Part shown: piece after piece, positions 5,323-5,868 of the stretch
Layout: each line of letters opens with the position of its first letter
Numbering within the stretch: the first letter of the stretch is position 1
Source: Oscillospiraceae bacterium
Lineage (GTDB): Bacteria > Bacillota > Clostridia > Oscillospirales > Oscillospiraceae
Assembly (NCBI GenBank): GCA_029065305.1
Contig: JAIEIQ010000003.1
Location: forward strand, 1-5,868
Length of the DNA stretch: 5,868 nucleotides
Direction: 5' to 3'
Notes under the pieces: generated by a model
Database searches by the model: none
What the model saw: only the letters and a program-made list of their open reading frames with translations
What the model was told of the DNA's origin: nothing
Translations under genes and position numbers: made by a program

Positions 5323-5789
5323 CGGCAGTCCTCCTCTTCCGTCAGATGGGCCAGCAGGCCCCGGCACCCGGCCTCAATGTCCCGCCAGGCGGCGTCAAAG
5401 TCCCGGGTGTACCAGGGGTCCGCCACGTCGTCCTCGGGCCGTCCGGCGTACTCCAGCAGGGGGTGGATTTTGCCTTCCGGGTCGCCGCCGCAGATGCGGC
5501 GCATATTCCGCAGGTTGGCCCGGTCCATGCCAATCAGCAGGCTGTATTGGCTGTAGTCTCCCTGTGTCAGCTGCCGGGCAGCTTTGCCAGCGCAGGAGAT
5601 GCCGTGCTCCGCCAGCTTCCGCCGGGCCGGAGGATAGACCGGACTGCCGATCTCCTCAGTGCTGGTGGCGGCGGAGGCGATGTGGAACTGGCGCTCCAGT
5701 CCCGCTTTTTTCACCAAGTCCTTCATGATGAACTCGGCCATGGGGCTGCGGCAGATGTTGCCGTGACAGACGAAAAGTATTTTTGTCAT
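5319..5789 (-). CDS. Low-molecular-weight protein tyrosine phosphatase (156 aa)
   Basis: This small cytoplasmic cysteine phosphatase opens MTKILFVCHGNICRSPMAE. The P-loop is C8-X5-R14-S15, with C8 as nucleophile, and the general-acid loop is D124-P-W-Y127. The 156-aa length is typical of the family. I12 occupies the position that is threonine in the protein-arginine phosphatase YwlE and isoleucine in tyrosine phosphatases, so phosphotyrosine is the likelier substrate. I chose ATG 5789 because MTKILFVC begins exactly where the family begins; a reading from 5834 adds 15 unrelated residues. An AGAGG site lies upstream. The TGA overlaps the tsaD GTG by four bases, so the two are coupled in one operon. 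In Bacillus this family sits beside the tsaC-like ywlC gene, so a link to t6A genes has precedent. The true target is unknown. Confidence 0.93.
   Translation of the reverse strand: MTKILFVCHGNICRSPMAEFIMKDLVKKAGLERQFHIASAATSTEEIGSPVYPPARRKLAEHGISCAGKAARQLTQGDYSQYSLLIGMDRANLRNMRRICGGDPEGKIHPLLEYAGRPEDDVADPWYTRDFDAAWRDIEAGCRGLLAHLTEEEDCR
5329..5335 (-). promoter_or_regulatory. Ribosome binding site deciding the GTG start of tsaD
   Basis: On the minus strand AGGAGGA (5335-5329) lies six bases before GTG 5322-5320, within the last codons of the phosphatase gene. It supports the short tsaD reading and coupled translation. Confidence 0.8.
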
Positions 5790-5868
5790 ATCCTGAAACC
5801 TCTTGAAAGTATTGATATTTAGAGCAGAATGCATGCCTGCAAAGGTATCTGTACCATATAGATGCTGT

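Noticed and set aside
4219..5556. 445-codon plus-strand frame opposite tsaD and the phosphatase
   Set aside because: It runs antisense to two certain genes and through their terminator, and it has no protein-like motifs.
5790..5868. Promoter for the phosphatase-tsaD operon at the window edge
   Set aside because: TTGCAG and TAAATA boxes are only about 15 bp apart and no better pair is visible. GGTATCTGTACC is a short inverted repeat only. The upstream context is cut off.

Overview
The window reads as GC-rich Firmicute chromosome. Strong Shine-Dalgarno sites (AAGGAGGT), frequent TTG/GTG starts, a PAS/GGDEF signalling pair and a LytTR regulator suggest a Clostridia-class gut bacterium, perhaps Oscillospiraceae-like. 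The taxon is inferred from style alone. No mobile element, CRISPR array, rRNA or tRNA was seen.

Layout. Bases 1-187 (+) hold the 3' end of a LytTR-type response regulator gene, whose last codons form half of a perfect 16-bp hairpin. Bases 311-921 (+) carry a two-gene unit: a 63-aa DUF6440-like protein and a 134-aa protein with four predicted membrane helices. A perfect 15-bp hairpin at 940-973 separates this unit from the convergent minus-strand operon. That operon is read from a well-formed sigma-A promoter (about 3719-3747). It encodes a sensor made of four tandem PAS-like repeats with no output domain, then a PleD-like REC-GGDEF diguanylate cyclase with intact catalytic motif and I-site. 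The two probably form one c-di-GMP signalling unit, with the sensor feeding the cyclase indirectly.

Bases 3648-4286 carry no convincing gene. They contain the main surprise: an AT-rich tract (4031-4090, 22% GC by hand count) with same-strand DnaA-box sequences, two of them perfect and abutting (TTATACACA and TTATCCACA), plus two TTTTCCACA copies. This looks like a replication-initiation or DnaA-titration site. The flanking genes all point the same way, and no dnaA or dnaN is in view, so oriC is unproven.

The right end (minus strand) is a translationally coupled pair: a low-molecular-weight protein tyrosine phosphatase followed by tsaD (tRNA t6A synthesis). They overlap by GTGA and end at a GC-rich terminator at 4287-4316.
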